Shown here: positions 1 to 8,465 of the stretch, in pieces
How the letters are laid out: the number at the start of each line of letters is the position of its first letter
Numbering within the stretch: the first letter of the stretch is position 1
Assembly (NCBI RefSeq): GCF_030127105.1
Contig: NZ_CP126161.1
Span: 1,860,001 to 1,924,000, forward strand
DNA from: Haloarcula pelagica
GTDB lineage: Archaea; Halobacteriota; Halobacteria; Halobacteriales; Haloarculaceae
Direction of reading: 5' to 3'
DNA length: 64,000 nt
The notes under the pieces: model-generated
What the model saw: the letters and a program-made list of their open reading frames with translations, nothing else
Database searches by the model: none
What the model was told of the DNA's origin: nothing
Position numbers and translations under genes: made by a program

Positions 1-27
1 ACCGACGGGTACCGTCCGACGCGGGAC

Positions 28-3000
28 TCACATGAAGTCGGCGATGCCGGACTGTTTGTTGTGGTCGTTCTCGAACACCGACTCGATCGAGCGTTCGAGG
101 ATCCGTAGCCGCTGTTTCGTGTAGTCGCGGGCGCCGAACTCCTCGGCGACCCGGATGGCGGTGTCGATGTACTTGTTGACCGACCCCTCGTGGACGGTGA
201 GGTTCACGCGCCCGCCACACTCCCGGCAGTCGCCGGTCAGCGGGACCCGGCGGTACGACTCCCCGCAGTCCAGACAGCGGGTCTCCTGGCGCGAGAAGGC
301 CCGGAGGTTCCCGATGAGGTCGGGCAGGAAGTGGTACTCGATGATCCGCTCGGCCACGTCGCTCTCGACGACCGCGCGGAGCTTCCGGGAGATCGCCAGC
401 TGTGCGTCCATCTTGTCCTCCATCGAGCCCAGCGTCTTGTACGCCGAGAGGTCCGGCCCGGCGGCGATGTTCGTGGTGTCGTGGGTGTGTCGGAACCCGG
501 TGTACTCGCTGTCGGTCCCCAACGTCTCCTCGGCGATAGTCATGATCTCCTCGACCTCTTCGGGGGGTGTCAGTTCCCGCGTGGCCTCGTAGAACTCGCG
601 GGGATACGAGTCCATGATGTCCATGTTGTGGGCCTCGTCGTCGATCTCGCTGGGGTCGATCCGGGAGGACATCACCAGCGGGGCGTCCATCCGCCCGCCG
701 CGCTTGTTCGGCAAATATTTTCGCGAGAAGTTCAACAGGCCGTCCATCAGAAGCATCACACAATCTTCATCGCCATCGCAGTTTCGCCGTTTCGCGGCGT
801 GGAAATACGGGTGCGCGTAGCCAACTGCTGCTGTCGTAAAACCAACAACTCTCCCGACTGTCGCCGCGCTGGTGTGGGGCGCCATCCCGAAGACGAGTTC
901 GCCCACGAGGTCCTCGCGGTCGTCGAACTCGTAGTACCGTTCGAGCCCGTAGTACTGTTCGAGGAGGTCGTCGACGAAGCGGGCGGTCTTGAGCATGTGC
1001 TCGGCCGCGCCGTCCGAGAGGACGATGTCCTGGACCTTCAGCTCGACCAGCTGGTCGTCGTGGGTCAGCGGGTCGCCATGGATGTCGGTCCCGTAGCCAA
1101 GCGCCCGCAGCCGGTCAGCCCCGACATCCAGTTCGGCCGGTCGGACCGCCGTCACCGGGAGGTCGGTCATGTCGTAGCGGACGGTGCCGTCCTTGAACGC
1201 CGAGACGCCGTGTTTCGCCCGGAGGATTCCCTTCTCCATCGGCTCGGGCAGTTTCTCCTCGGAGGTGAGCCCCTTGACGGCTTTCAGCGTCTCGAAGGCT
1301 GTCTCGCGCTCGCCGACCGATTCGAGGGCATCGCGGTACGTCTCTTGGAGATCCAGTACCGTGTACTGTGTCGGCGACGCGAGCGTCTCACACCGGCGAC
1401 ACTCGGCGCGGCCGGACTCGTCGGGCTCGACCTCGGCCTCGCAGTCGGGACAGACGTACACCGTCTCGGCGAGGGTCCCGCAGTCGGGACAGCGGGCTTC
1501 GTGGGTCTCGGTCACGCAGTCGGGACAGCGCCGCCGGGCGACCTCGACCTCGACGCGGCCGGGCGTGTCGCTCATCGAGTCGGCGTGTTTCGTCGCCTTG
1601 GCCACGTCACGCTGGGCGCCGCCGGCCTCGCCGATGGGTGAGAGGGTGTGGACCGCTGGCGAGAGGTCCCGGCGTTCTGACTTCTCCGGGCGACCCATCC
1701 GGTTGCCCACCCGGGTCGGCGCCCGCTCGCGGACGGTGAAGGGCGCGACCTCGTTGACGGCCTCGATGGCGTTCTGTCCGCCCTCGCGGTCCTTGGACTC
1801 GTCGTAGCCGATGGCGTCGACGGACTCCGGTTCGCCGTACTCTCTGGCGTGTTCGGAGATATCGTCCAGCGTCCAGTCCCGTTCGAGCGCCCGTGAAAAC
1901 CCGAGCGTCCGGACCAGCGGGAGCCAGTCGTCCACGATGAGCGACTCGTCGGTCTGGGTGTGCTCGACGAGGAGGTGTTCCAGCGCCCGCTGGACGGTCT
2001 CGGTCCGCGGGAGGACGAGGTCGCCGCCGGTGGCTCCGGCGCCACGCTCCGCGACGGCCCCGTCGGTCTGGACCACCTCGGCGTCGTCGATAGCGTCGGC
2101 CAGCGCGCCGACGTGTTTGACGCTCACGTCGTGCCAGAGGTAGGTGTAGGCCGGGTGGAGGGGGGCGTCGTACTTCCGGGCCCACCGCAGCGCCTCGTCG
2201 GCGCTGGGGGCCGCGAGGTCGACCGTCGGATCGTCCCGCAGCGCCTGGATGTCCGCCCCCGCCGCTTCGAGGTCCTGCTCCCACCACTCGACGGTGTAGG
2301 ACGCCGGCGCGAGCGGGTGGTTGTTCTCGACGAACTCGCCGTAGTTGACCAGGTACTCCCCGAGATCGAGGATCTTCTCGACGCCGTTGCGCACCGCCAG
2401 GGCCTCCTCGGCGTCGTCGATGCGGCGCACGTCGCCGTTTGCGAGTCGGACCGTCGGCCCCTCGATGGTGTCGACGGGGACGACCCCGGCGGCTTTCCCC
2501 GGCCGCTCGGTCTTCATCTGTGTGCCCGTCGCCAGGAAGTCGTCGACCAGGTGCATCGTCGCCGGGTGGACGCCGGCGGTGGCGAACCCGTGGTTGCGCG
2601 CACGGCCGTAGCGCAGGCGAAAGCCGCCGGATTTCGAGGGGTGAGAGAAGACCGGCCGGCCGGCGATGAGGTCCCGGAGGTACTTCGTCGCCGGGTCGAC
2701 GCGGGGCGGACCGGCCAAGTCGTCGTCCGCTTCGTCCTCACCGTCCGCGTCGCCGTCGTCGCCCGCACTCTCCTCGTCGGTCGCCTCGGCCGCATCGTCG
2801 CTCTCGTCGCCGTCGCTCTTGCCGATGGTGCCGTCGATGAGGTCCTGGAGCCACGGCCAGTCGACCTCGTCCAGATTCCGGGTGTAGCGCTGGATCTTCG
2901 GGGCCTTCAGCGCGATCCCCTCCGCCAGCACCAGACACATCCCGCCCCGCGGGGAGTTCGAGTCGACCCGTTCCAGGTCCCGGTAGCCCGACACCTCCTC

Positions 3001-3660
3001 GTCGCCGGTGGCCTCCCCGTCGAGCATGATCGGCATGTGCTCGGCGATGAACTTCGTCTCCTTCTCCTTGGGCGAGTACTGGAGGCCGGTGTCCTTGTCG
3101 TAGAGGTCGACCTCCTCGGCGTAGCGGCCGATCTCCTCCTCGCGGGCCTTGTACTGGTCGATGTCGAGCAGCGCCCGGGCGTAGTCGGCCACCAGGACAG
3201 AGAGGGCCTGTGCGGTCCCGCCCGCAGAGCGGATCGGGCCGGCGTAGTAGACGTTGATGAACTCCGTCCCGTCGTCGTTCTCCAGCAGTTCCACGCGATC
3301 GATCCCCTCGATCGGGGCGGCGACGACCCCTTCGGTCAGCAGCGCGACCGCCGTCCGGACCGCACCCTCGACTTTCCCCTCGCGGGTGTCGTAGTCGCCG
3401 ACGGTCCCCTCGACGAAGTCGTCGACGAGTTCGAGCGCCGCTTCCTCCCTGCTCATCTCGCCTTCGAGTTCGCGCACCCGCTCGGCGACGCCCTCGATGC
3501 CGAGGATGTTCTCGACGCGGTCGGCCATGTCCCGGGCGGTCGGGATCTCCACCTCGGGTTTGGGGTCGCCGCCGCGCTCGCGGGCGCGCTCGGCGACGGC
3601 CATCGCGTGGTCCAGTTCCGTCTCCAGGGTCTCGAAGTACTGTTCGTCGGCCTCTCGCAT
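28..3660 (-). CDS. polC: DNA polymerase D large subunit DP2
   Basis: This is the catalytic subunit of the archaeal replicative polymerase PolD, which pairs with the small exonuclease subunit DP1. About 1210 residues. The catalytic motif NCDGDED is at residues 960-966. Cysteine-rich zinc ribbons are near residues 705-765 and again near 1127-1150, and an acidic Asp/Glu-rich insertion follows the IDGTIG motif near residue 280, as is common in halophiles. The open frame extends upstream, but the ATG at 3660 (MREADEQYF) fits the family N-terminus and lies one base after the stop of the upstream PPC gene, so the two are probably co-transcribed. No intein interrupts the catalytic motif, although this is a known intein site in other archaea. 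Codon use is odd around that motif (see findings). Bases 1-27 downstream hold nothing recognisable. Confidence 0.96.
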   Translation of the reverse strand: MREADEQYFETLETELDHAMAVAERARERGGDPKPEVEIPTARDMADRVENILGIEGVAERVRELEGEMSREEAALELVDDFVEGTVGDYDTREGKVEGAVRTAVALLTEGVVAAPIEGIDRVELLENDDGTEFINVYYAGPIRSAGGTAQALSVLVADYARALLDIDQYKAREEEIGRYAEEVDLYDKDTGLQYSPKEKETKFIAEHMPIMLDGEATGDEEVSGYRDLERVDSNSPRGGMCLVLAEGIALKAPKIQRYTRNLDEVDWPWLQDLIDGTIGKSDGDESDDAAEATDEESAGDDGDADGEDEADDDLAGPPRVDPATKYLRDLIAGRPVFSHPSKSGGFRLRYGRARNHGFATAGVHPATMHLVDDFLATGTQMKTERPGKAAGVVPVDTIEGPTVRLANGDVRRIDDAEEALAVRNGVEKILDLGEYLVNYGEFVENNHPLAPASYTVEWWEQDLEAAGADIQALRDDPTVDLAAPSADEALRWARKYDAPLHPAYTYLWHDVSVKHVGALADAIDDAEVVQTDGAVAERGAGATGGDLVLPRTETVQRALEHLLVEHTQTDESLIVDDWLPLVRTLGFSRALERDWTLDDISEHAREYGEPESVDAIGYDESKDREGGQNAIEAVNEVAPFTVRERAPTRVGNRMGRPEKSERRDLSPAVHTLSPIGEAGGAQRDVAKATKHADSMSDTPGRVEVEVARRRCPDCVTETHEARCPDCGTLAETVYVCPDCEAEVEPDESGRAECRRCETLASPTQYTVLDLQETYRDALESVGERETAFETLKAVKGLTSEEKLPEPMEKGILRAKHGVSAFKDGTVRYDMTDLPVTAVRPAELDVGADRLRALGYGTDIHGDPLTHDDQLVELKVQDIVLSDGAAEHMLKTARFVDDLLEQYYGLERYYEFDDREDLVGELVFGMAPHTSAATVGRVVGFTTAAVGYAHPYFHAAKRRNCDGDEDCVMLLMDGLLNFSRKYLPNKRGGRMDAPLVMSSRIDPSEIDDEAHNMDIMDSYPREFYEATRELTPPEEVEEIMTIAEETLGTDSEYTGFRHTHDTTNIAAGPDLSAYKTLGSMEDKMDAQLAISRKLRAVVESDVAERIIEYHFLPDLIGNLRAFSRQETRCLDCGESYRRVPLTGDCRECGGRVNLTVHEGSVNKYIDTAIRVAEEFGARDYTKQRLRILERSIESVFENDHNKQSGIADFM

Positions 3661-3661
3661 C

Positions 3662-4084
3662 TCAGAGCTCCCAGAGGTCGAGGTCGGTCGGCTCGTCGTG
3701 GGCGCGTTCGAGGTGGGTGTCGAACGCCCGGACGTACAGTTCCCCGGCGAAGACGGTGGCGCTGTCGAGGTGGCCCGCAAGCGCCGTCCCGTCCGGCCGC
3801 GAGAGGACGGCGTGGGTGTGGGCGAACCGGTCCCCGTCCAGATGCGAGACGTTGCCCACGCAGGCGGCGACTTCCAGCGGTTCGTCGAACGTGACGGGGT
3901 CGTACGCCTGGTCCGCCTGATCGTAGAACCACAGTTCGGCGTCCTGCACCGCGCCCAGGCCGTAGAAGAAGCCGGCGTCGATCCCTTGCTCGTCGGCGAA
4001 CGCCTCGATCTCGCCGCGCCAGTCGGCGCCGTGGTCCAGTCGGCAGACGTACTCGGACGTGCTGTCGACTTCCCGGTAATCCAT
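3662..4084 (-). CDS. PPC (DUF296) domain DNA-binding protein
   Basis: A 140-residue single-domain protein of the PPC/DUF296 family, which includes archaeal and plant AT-hook-associated DNA-binding proteins. The signature GNVSHLDG followed by HTH (His-x-His) is near residues 75-92 and forms the trimeric fold's conserved loop. There is no AT-hook, so any DNA binding is inferred from the family only. Its stop codon is one base before the polC start, which suggests a bicistronic unit with the polymerase subunit. The start ATG at 4084 is the only good one. Confidence 0.85.
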   Translation of the reverse strand: MDYREVDSTSEYVCRLDHGADWRGEIEAFADEQGIDAGFFYGLGAVQDAELWFYDQADQAYDPVTFDEPLEVAACVGNVSHLDGDRFAHTHAVLSRPDGTALAGHLDSATVFAGELYVRAFDTHLERAHDEPTDLDLWEL

Positions 4085-4171
4085 ACACGAACGGGACGGC
4101 AGGCGCCGGCAAAAACGTTGTCACCGCTGGTTCGGTCACCGCCGAGTCCCCGTCGCTGTCTCCCGCCCGAG

Positions 4172-4681
4172 TCAGGCCGGTAGCGACAGCGTACTGGCGG
4201 TCTGGCCCCGCTCGGCGTCGTAGAAGCTCAGGCTGTCGACGGTCCACTCGACGGGATCGATCGCCCGCTCGGTCAGCCGCTGGGCCGCCGCGGCGTCCCC
4301 GCCCCGGGCGACCGTGACGTGGGGGACGTACTCAGGCCCTTCGACGCCCTCGACCGGTTCGAACCGCTCGCAGAGCCGTTCGTGCAGCGCGACCAGCCCG
4401 GGGCTCTCGACGGCGAGGTACACCACGGGCGAGGGACCGGTCGCGGCCGTCTCGAACTGCTCGACGCCGCCGATCCGGGCCTCGAAGGTCGGCTGCCCGC
4501 GGAGGATCTCGCGCGCCTTCGACTCCAGGCGTGCGTAGGCGGCGTGGTCGCCCTCGCCCAGGCGCTTCGCCACGAGGGTGTGCTCGCCGCGGGCTCGGGG
4601 CGTCGCCGTCGGCCACTCCCGGGCCAGTCGGCCCGCCAGCGCGGTGACCGCCGAGGGGAGCGGGACGTTGAGACTGTACAC
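4172..4681 (-). CDS. 2H phosphoesterase, 2'-5' RNA ligase (LigT/ThpR) family
   Basis: A 169-residue protein with the paired catalytic motifs of the 2H superfamily: HTLV at residues 34-37 and HVTV at residues 121-124. The spacing and length fit archaeal LigT/ThpR-like RNA 2',3'-cyclic phosphodiesterases. These act on cyclic phosphate ends of RNA, but the substrate here is unknown. It stands 87 bases downstream of the start of the PPC gene on the same strand. Confidence 0.82.
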   Translation of the reverse strand: MYSLNVPLPSAVTALAGRLAREWPTATPRARGEHTLVAKRLGEGDHAAYARLESKAREILRGQPTFEARIGGVEQFETAATGPSPVVYLAVESPGLVALHERLCERFEPVEGVEGPEYVPHVTVARGGDAAAAQRLTERAIDPVEWTVDSLSFYDAERGQTASTLSLPA

Positions 4682-4745
4682 ACCGCTCCGGAGTGCTCCG
4701 AGCCGGTAAAACCGCGCGGTCCCGAACGGAGAGGGCAGCGGCGGC

Positions 4746-4931
4746 TCACCGCTGCTTGTAGAGCCACAGCACCGCCAGGGCGACGACGGCGAGTCCGATC
4801 AACGGCTGGAGCGGCCCGAGGAGCCAGCCCAGCAGGCCCAGGATCTCTTCGACGACCGCCAGCCCGACCCAGACGACCACGAGGACGAGCAGGAGCTGCA
4901 ACAGCGTGTCGATGTCGGGGAGTGTGTCCAT
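4746..4931 (-). CDS. small two-helix membrane protein, haloarchaeal hypothetical
   Basis: A 61-residue protein starting MDTLPDIDTLL. It is almost entirely hydrophobic, with two predicted membrane segments (about residues 9-40 and 44-58) and a short basic end (YKQR). I cannot assign a function. The frame stays open further upstream, but the added residues are basic and unlike the rest, so the ATG at 4931 is preferred. Confidence 0.7.
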   Translation of the reverse strand: MDTLPDIDTLLQLLLVLVVVWVGLAVVEEILGLLGWLLGPLQPLIGLAVVALAVLWLYKQR

Positions 4932-5027
4932 AGCTGGTGGTTCCGGAGCCGGGACAAACCTCTTGTGGCCGTCGCGGCGCCGGCCCGAGGCGTGCCAACG
5001 CGCCACGCACGGCGAGTGGACACGGAA

Positions 5028-5042
5028 GCTATTAGTACCAGA
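5028..5042 (+). promoter_or_regulatory. promoter of the argG leader, with possible operator
   Basis: The AT-rich segment GCTATTAGTACCAG lies 25-35 bases before the ATG at 5063, the standard place for a haloarchaeal TATA box driving a leaderless transcript. Its right part, TAGTACCAG, differs at one base from the arm TAGTATCAG of the palindrome at 8103-8118, so a shared arginine-responsive operator is possible. Confidence 0.55.
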
Positions 5043-5062
5043 CTTACAGTACCGTTACGTAC

Positions 5063-5158
5063 ATGACTCGGACCGCTCCCGCCGGGACGCTCGCAGGCGT
5101 CAGCGAGGGGTCCGACTCCTTCTCGCAGCGACGCCGACGACGACGGGGCCGTCTCTAG
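5063..5158 (+). CDS. putative arginine-rich leader peptide of argG
   Basis: A 31-codon ORF that starts with ATG at the position expected for a leaderless transcript and ends with TAG at 5156-5158, 99 bases before argG. Near its end are six consecutive arginine codons (residues 23-28: CGA CGC CGA CGA CGA CGG), then Gly-Arg-Leu-stop. A run of codons for the pathway product just before a biosynthetic gene is the hallmark of ribosome-mediated attenuation. A 7-bp inverted repeat follows at 5212-5243. I know of no described archaeal case, so the role is inference. It might instead be a chance GC-rich simple repeat. Confidence 0.5.
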   Translation: MTRTAPAGTLAGVSEGSDSFSQRRRRRRGRL

Positions 5159-5211
5159 GCCCACTACTACTCCCACTCTCACGGTTCGTCTCGTCGCTGA
5201 CTCCCGCCGTC

Positions 5212-5243
5212 GACTGTCCGGCCGGTACCCGAAATCGACAGTC
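5212..5243 (+). promoter_or_regulatory. inverted repeat between leader ORF and argG
   Basis: GACTGTC at 5212-5218 and GACAGTC at 5237-5243 are perfect inverted repeats around an 18-base loop. The downstream arm ends 14 bases before the argG ATG, so the hairpin could hide the start or act as an attenuator. No T-tract follows it. Confidence 0.45.
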
Positions 5244-5257
5244 ACACCACCAAACCA

Positions 5258-6541
5258 ATGTCCGAAGGAAACGGAACCGTCGCGCTCGCCTTCTCCGGTG
5301 GGCTCGACACGACAGTCTGTGTATCGCTGCTGAAAGAGGAGTACGGCTACGACGAGGTCATCGGCGTCACCGTCGACGTGGGCCAGCCCGACTACGAGTT
5401 CGAGGAGGCCGAAGAGACCGCCGAGGCACTGGGCGTCGAGCAGTACGTCGTCGACGCGAAAGCGGAGTTCGCCGACCTCTGTTTCCAGGCCGTGAAGGCA
5501 AACGCCGACTACCAGGGGTACCCGCTCGGGACGGCGCTGGCCCGCCCGGTCATCGCGAAGGCCATCCTCTCGGTCGCCGAGGAGGAGGGCTGTGACGGTA
5601 TCGCTCACGGCTGTACCGGCAAGGGCAACGACCAACTGCGCTTCGAGGCCATCTGGCGCGACTCGGACCTGGAGGTCATCGCGCCGGTCCGCGAACTCGG
5701 TCTGACCCGCGAGTGGGAAAACGAGTACGCCCAGGAGAAGGGGCTGCCCGTCGAGGGCGGCGACGGCGGCCGCTACTCCATCGACACGAACCTCTGGAGC
5801 CGTTCGATCGAGGGGTCGGAACTGGAAGACCCGTCGACGATCCCGGCCGACGACATCTACAAGTGGACCGAGAACCCCTCGGGGAAGGAGTCGGAACTCG
5901 TCGAGGTCACCTTCGAAGAGGGGGTCCCGGTCGCCGTCGACGGCGAGGACCTGGGCTCGGTCGAACTGATCGAACAGCTCAACGCACAGGCCGGCGCCCA
6001 CGGCATCGGCCGCACGGACATGATGGAGGACCGCATGCTCGGGCTCAAGGTCCGCGAGAACTACGAACACCCCGCGGCGACGGTGTTGTTGACGGCCCAC
6101 GAGGCTCTGGAAGGGCTCGTCCTCACCCAGGAGGAACGCCAGTTCAAGGCCCAGGTCGACCAGGAGTGGTCCCAGAAGGCCTACGAGGGGCTGGTCGACG
6201 CGCCCCTGACCGGTGCGCTGGAGGCGTTCGTCGAGGACACTAACGCCCGGGTCACCGGCACCGTGACGGTGAAACTCGAAGGCGGGCACTGCCGCCCGGT
6301 CTCCCGCGAATCGGAGTACGCCGTCTACAGCGAGTCCGCCGCGTCCTTCGACGAGGAGGACATCACCGGCGGCATCACCCAGCAGGACGCCACGGGCGTC
6401 GCGAAGTACCACGGGTTCCAGTCGCGTCTCGCCAACCGGATCCTCGACGACGCGAAGAAGGGGGCGACGGTGGCCGACGGGGGGAGCGAGGACCCGACGC
6501 ACGCGGACGGTGACGCAGCCAGCGACACCTCGGAGGAGTAA
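5258..6541 (+). CDS. argG: argininosuccinate synthase
   Basis: It joins citrulline and aspartate with ATP to form argininosuccinate, the seventh step of arginine synthesis. 427 residues, slightly longer than bacterial enzymes because of an acidic C-terminal tail. The ATP-pyrophosphatase loop AFSGGLDTT is at residues 11-19, and the conserved block CTGKGNDQLRFE lies near residue 120. The gene is followed three bases later by argH, so they form one operon. The start codon has no Shine-Dalgarno sequence and is preceded by a leader region with an Arg-rich ORF. Confidence 0.96.
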   Translation: MSEGNGTVALAFSGGLDTTVCVSLLKEEYGYDEVIGVTVDVGQPDYEFEEAEETAEALGVEQYVVDAKAEFADLCFQAVKANADYQGYPLGTALARPVIAKAILSVAEEEGCDGIAHGCTGKGNDQLRFEAIWRDSDLEVIAPVRELGLTREWENEYAQEKGLPVEGGDGGRYSIDTNLWSRSIEGSELEDPSTIPADDIYKWTENPSGKESELVEVTFEEGVPVAVDGEDLGSVELIEQLNAQAGAHGIGRTDMMEDRMLGLKVRENYEHPAATVLLTAHEALEGLVLTQEERQFKAQVDQEWSQKAYEGLVDAPLTGALEAFVEDTNARVTGTVTVKLEGGHCRPVSRESEYAVYSESAASFDEEDITGGITQQDATGVAKYHGFQSRLANRILDDAKKGATVADGGSEDPTHADGDAASDTSEE

Positions 6542-6544
6542 GCC

Positions 6545-8066
6545 ATGGGCGACGGAGAGAACGACGACGGGGAGGTCTCGGAGAGCGCGCACGGCGACGC
6601 CGCAAGCGAGGCCGGCGAGAGCGTCGTCCGCCGTGACCGCTTCGCCGGCGGCCCCGCCCGGTCGTTCCTCTCCTCGCTCGCCGACGACGAGCGCATCTTC
6701 GCGGCGGACCTGGCGGTCGACCGCGCCCACGTCGTGATGCTCGCGGAACAGGGGATCGTCGACCGGGAGACGGCCGGCGACATCCTCGCGGCACTGGCAG
6801 CGATCGAAACGACGGGACACGCCGCCCTCCCGGACGGCGAGGACGTTCACGAGGCCATCGAGAGCGCGGTCATCGACCGGGTCGGCGCCGACGGCGGGAA
6901 GATGCACACCGCCCGCTCGCGCAACGACGAGGTGGCCGCCTGCATCCGCTATCGCCTGCGCGAGGACCTGCTCGAACTGCTCTCGGCAGTGATCGGCGCG
7001 CGCGAACAGCTACTCGCCGTCGCCCGCGACCACGACGAGACGGTGATGCCGGGCTACACGCATCTCCAGCCCGCACAGCCGACGACGGTCGCCCACTGGG
7101 TGCTGTCCTACGAACAGGCGCTCCAGCGGGACACCGGACGGCTGCTCGACGCGTACGCACGCGTGAACGAGAACCCGCTCGGGGCCGCCGCCTTCGCCGG
7201 GACGCCGTTCGACATCGACCGCGACCGGACGGCGGACCTGCTCGGGTTCGAGGGGTGCGTCGAGAACTCGATGGACGCGGCGTCGGCGCGGGACTTCCTC
7301 GTCGAGACGACGAGCGCGGTCGCGGGGCTTGCGACGACGCTCTCACAGCTCGCGGAGGACGTGGTCGTGCTGGCGAGCAAGGGCCACGTCGACCTCGACG
7401 ACGACTACGCCTCGACGAGTTCGATCATGCCCCAGAAGAAGAACCCGGACACGCTGGAACTGGTCCGCGGGCGTACCGGCGACGCCGTCGCCGGACTGAA
7501 CGGCCTGCTGACCAACCTCAAGGGCCAGCCCCGTGCGTACAACCGCGACCTCCAGCGGGCCGGTCGCCACGCCTGGGACGCCATCGACAGCGTCACCGAG
7601 AGCGTCGAGGTTGCCGCCGGTGCGGTCGCCACGGCCGAGTGGCCCGCCGACGCGCTCGAAGCCGCCGCGACCGACGGCTTCTCGACGGCGACCGGCGTCG
7701 CGGACCTGCTGGCGATGGCGGGGGTGCCGTTCCGGACCGCCCACGAGGTCGTCGCCGAGGTCGCGGCCGACCTCGATCCCGACGAGGACGCCCCCGACTA
7801 CGACGCCATCGCGGCCGTCGCGGCGGACGTACTCGACGCGCCGCTCTCGGAGTACGTCGACCGCGCGGCCGTCGAGGCGGCGCTGGACCCGAGAGAGCGT
7901 CGCGATGCGGGACTCCCGTGGCGGCCCGGCCCCGTCGGCGGTCGCCGACCAGCGCTCGACCGCCCAGGAGGCCCTGGCCGTCGACACGGAGGCCCTCGAC
8001 GATCGCCGGCGGGGACTCGAACAGGCCGCCGATCGCCTGGCGACGGAGGTCGACCGCTATGTCTGA
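6545..8066 (+). pseudogene. argH: argininosuccinate lyase, frameshifted near the C-terminus
   Basis: It would cleave argininosuccinate to arginine and fumarate. The first 449 residues are intact, with GYTHLQPAQPTT near residue 170 and the fumarase/lyase signature SSIMPQKKNPD near residue 293. At 7891-7896 the sequence GAGAGA breaks the frame. The conserved end (LDP, then ESVAMRDSRGGPAP and a final VDRYV) continues in the next frame and stops at 8066. One extra GA unit restores a full-length protein of about 507 residues. As read, the frame runs on to 8152 with an unrelated Arg/Gly/Pro-rich tail. Either a sequencing indel or a recent mutation. No second argH is present in the window. Confidence 0.85.
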
Positions 8067-8102
8067 GCGACGATCCCCGTCCGGGGACAGTATACCACAA
8101 TT

Positions 8103-8118
8103 CTGATACTAGTATCAG
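8103..8118. promoter_or_regulatory. perfect 16-bp palindrome, candidate operator
   Basis: CTGATACTAGTATCAG reads the same on both strands. It lies between argH and lysW in the arginine cluster, about 110 bp before lysW. One arm resembles the argG promoter region (TAGTACCAG at 5034-5042). Confidence 0.5.
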
Positions 8119-8126
8119 TCACGCCG

Positions 8127-8163
8127 CGTACTACCGATCGAAACACCGTTAGCGGGTAGTACG
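8127..8163 (+). terminator. inverted repeat, possible terminator of argGH
   Basis: CGTACTACC at 8127-8135 and GGTAGTACG at 8155-8163 form a perfect 9-bp stem with a 19-base loop. The AT-rich stretch ATCACTATTTTCTG follows. The position, after argH and before the lysW promoter, fits a terminator or a processing hairpin. Confidence 0.45.
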
Positions 8164-8189
8164 ATCACTATTTTCTGCTGACAAGTTCG

Positions 8190-8202
8190 AAGTGCTTAAG
8201 TG
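8190..8202 (+). promoter_or_regulatory. lysW operon promoter
   Basis: The element GTGCTTAAGTGGG has the shape of a strong haloarchaeal TATA box. It is centred about 32 bases before the lysW ATG, so transcription would start within a few bases of the start codon. Confidence 0.6.
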
Positions 8203-8227
8203 GGTCGCTGTCCGAGAGTGAGCTACA

Positions 8228-8392
8228 ATGGCAGACTGCATCGAGTGCGGGGCGGAGGTCTCCCTGCACGAGAACCTCGAAGTCGGAGAGATCGTCGACT
8301 GTGCGACCTGCGGTGCCGAGCTCGAAGTGATCGGAACGGACCCGGTCGAACTCGACAGCGCACCCGAACTCGAAGAGGACTGGGGCGAGTGA
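8228..8392 (+). CDS. lysW: amino-group carrier protein LysW/ArgW
   Basis: A 54-residue acidic carrier. Its C-terminal Glu, in the invariant ending EDWGE, is joined through its side chain to the amino group of glutamate (or aminoadipate), which protects the substrate during synthesis. Two CxxC pairs (C4-C7 and C25-C28) form a zinc knuckle. The ORF is small and lies directly upstream of lysX, as in other haloarchaea. Given the argBCDEF neighbours, its role here is arginine, not lysine, synthesis. Confidence 0.93.
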   Translation: MADCIECGAEVSLHENLEVGEIVDCATCGAELEVIGTDPVELDSAPELEEDWGE

Positions 8393-8465
8393 TGACCGCC
8401 GCGGCGTGGCCCAGTGTCCCGTTCGCGACGCCGGCCGACGCCGCCCGCGAACACAGCGAGGACAC

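Noticed and set aside
190-1641. A 483-codon frame opposite polC, with similar long frames opposite many genes
   Set aside because: These are antisense shadows of high-GC codon use in the real genes. Their products are rich in Arg, Gly and Pro or repeated Val/Asp and carry no family motifs.
5159-5257. A metabolite-binding riboswitch upstream of argG
   Set aside because: The segment is short and shows only one simple stem. I see no known aptamer pattern, and the Arg-codon ORF is a simpler explanation.
7889-8152. The 80-residue C-terminal extension of argH as a new domain
   Set aside because: It is the wrong-frame translation after the GA contraction. The conserved ArgH end is in the adjacent frame.
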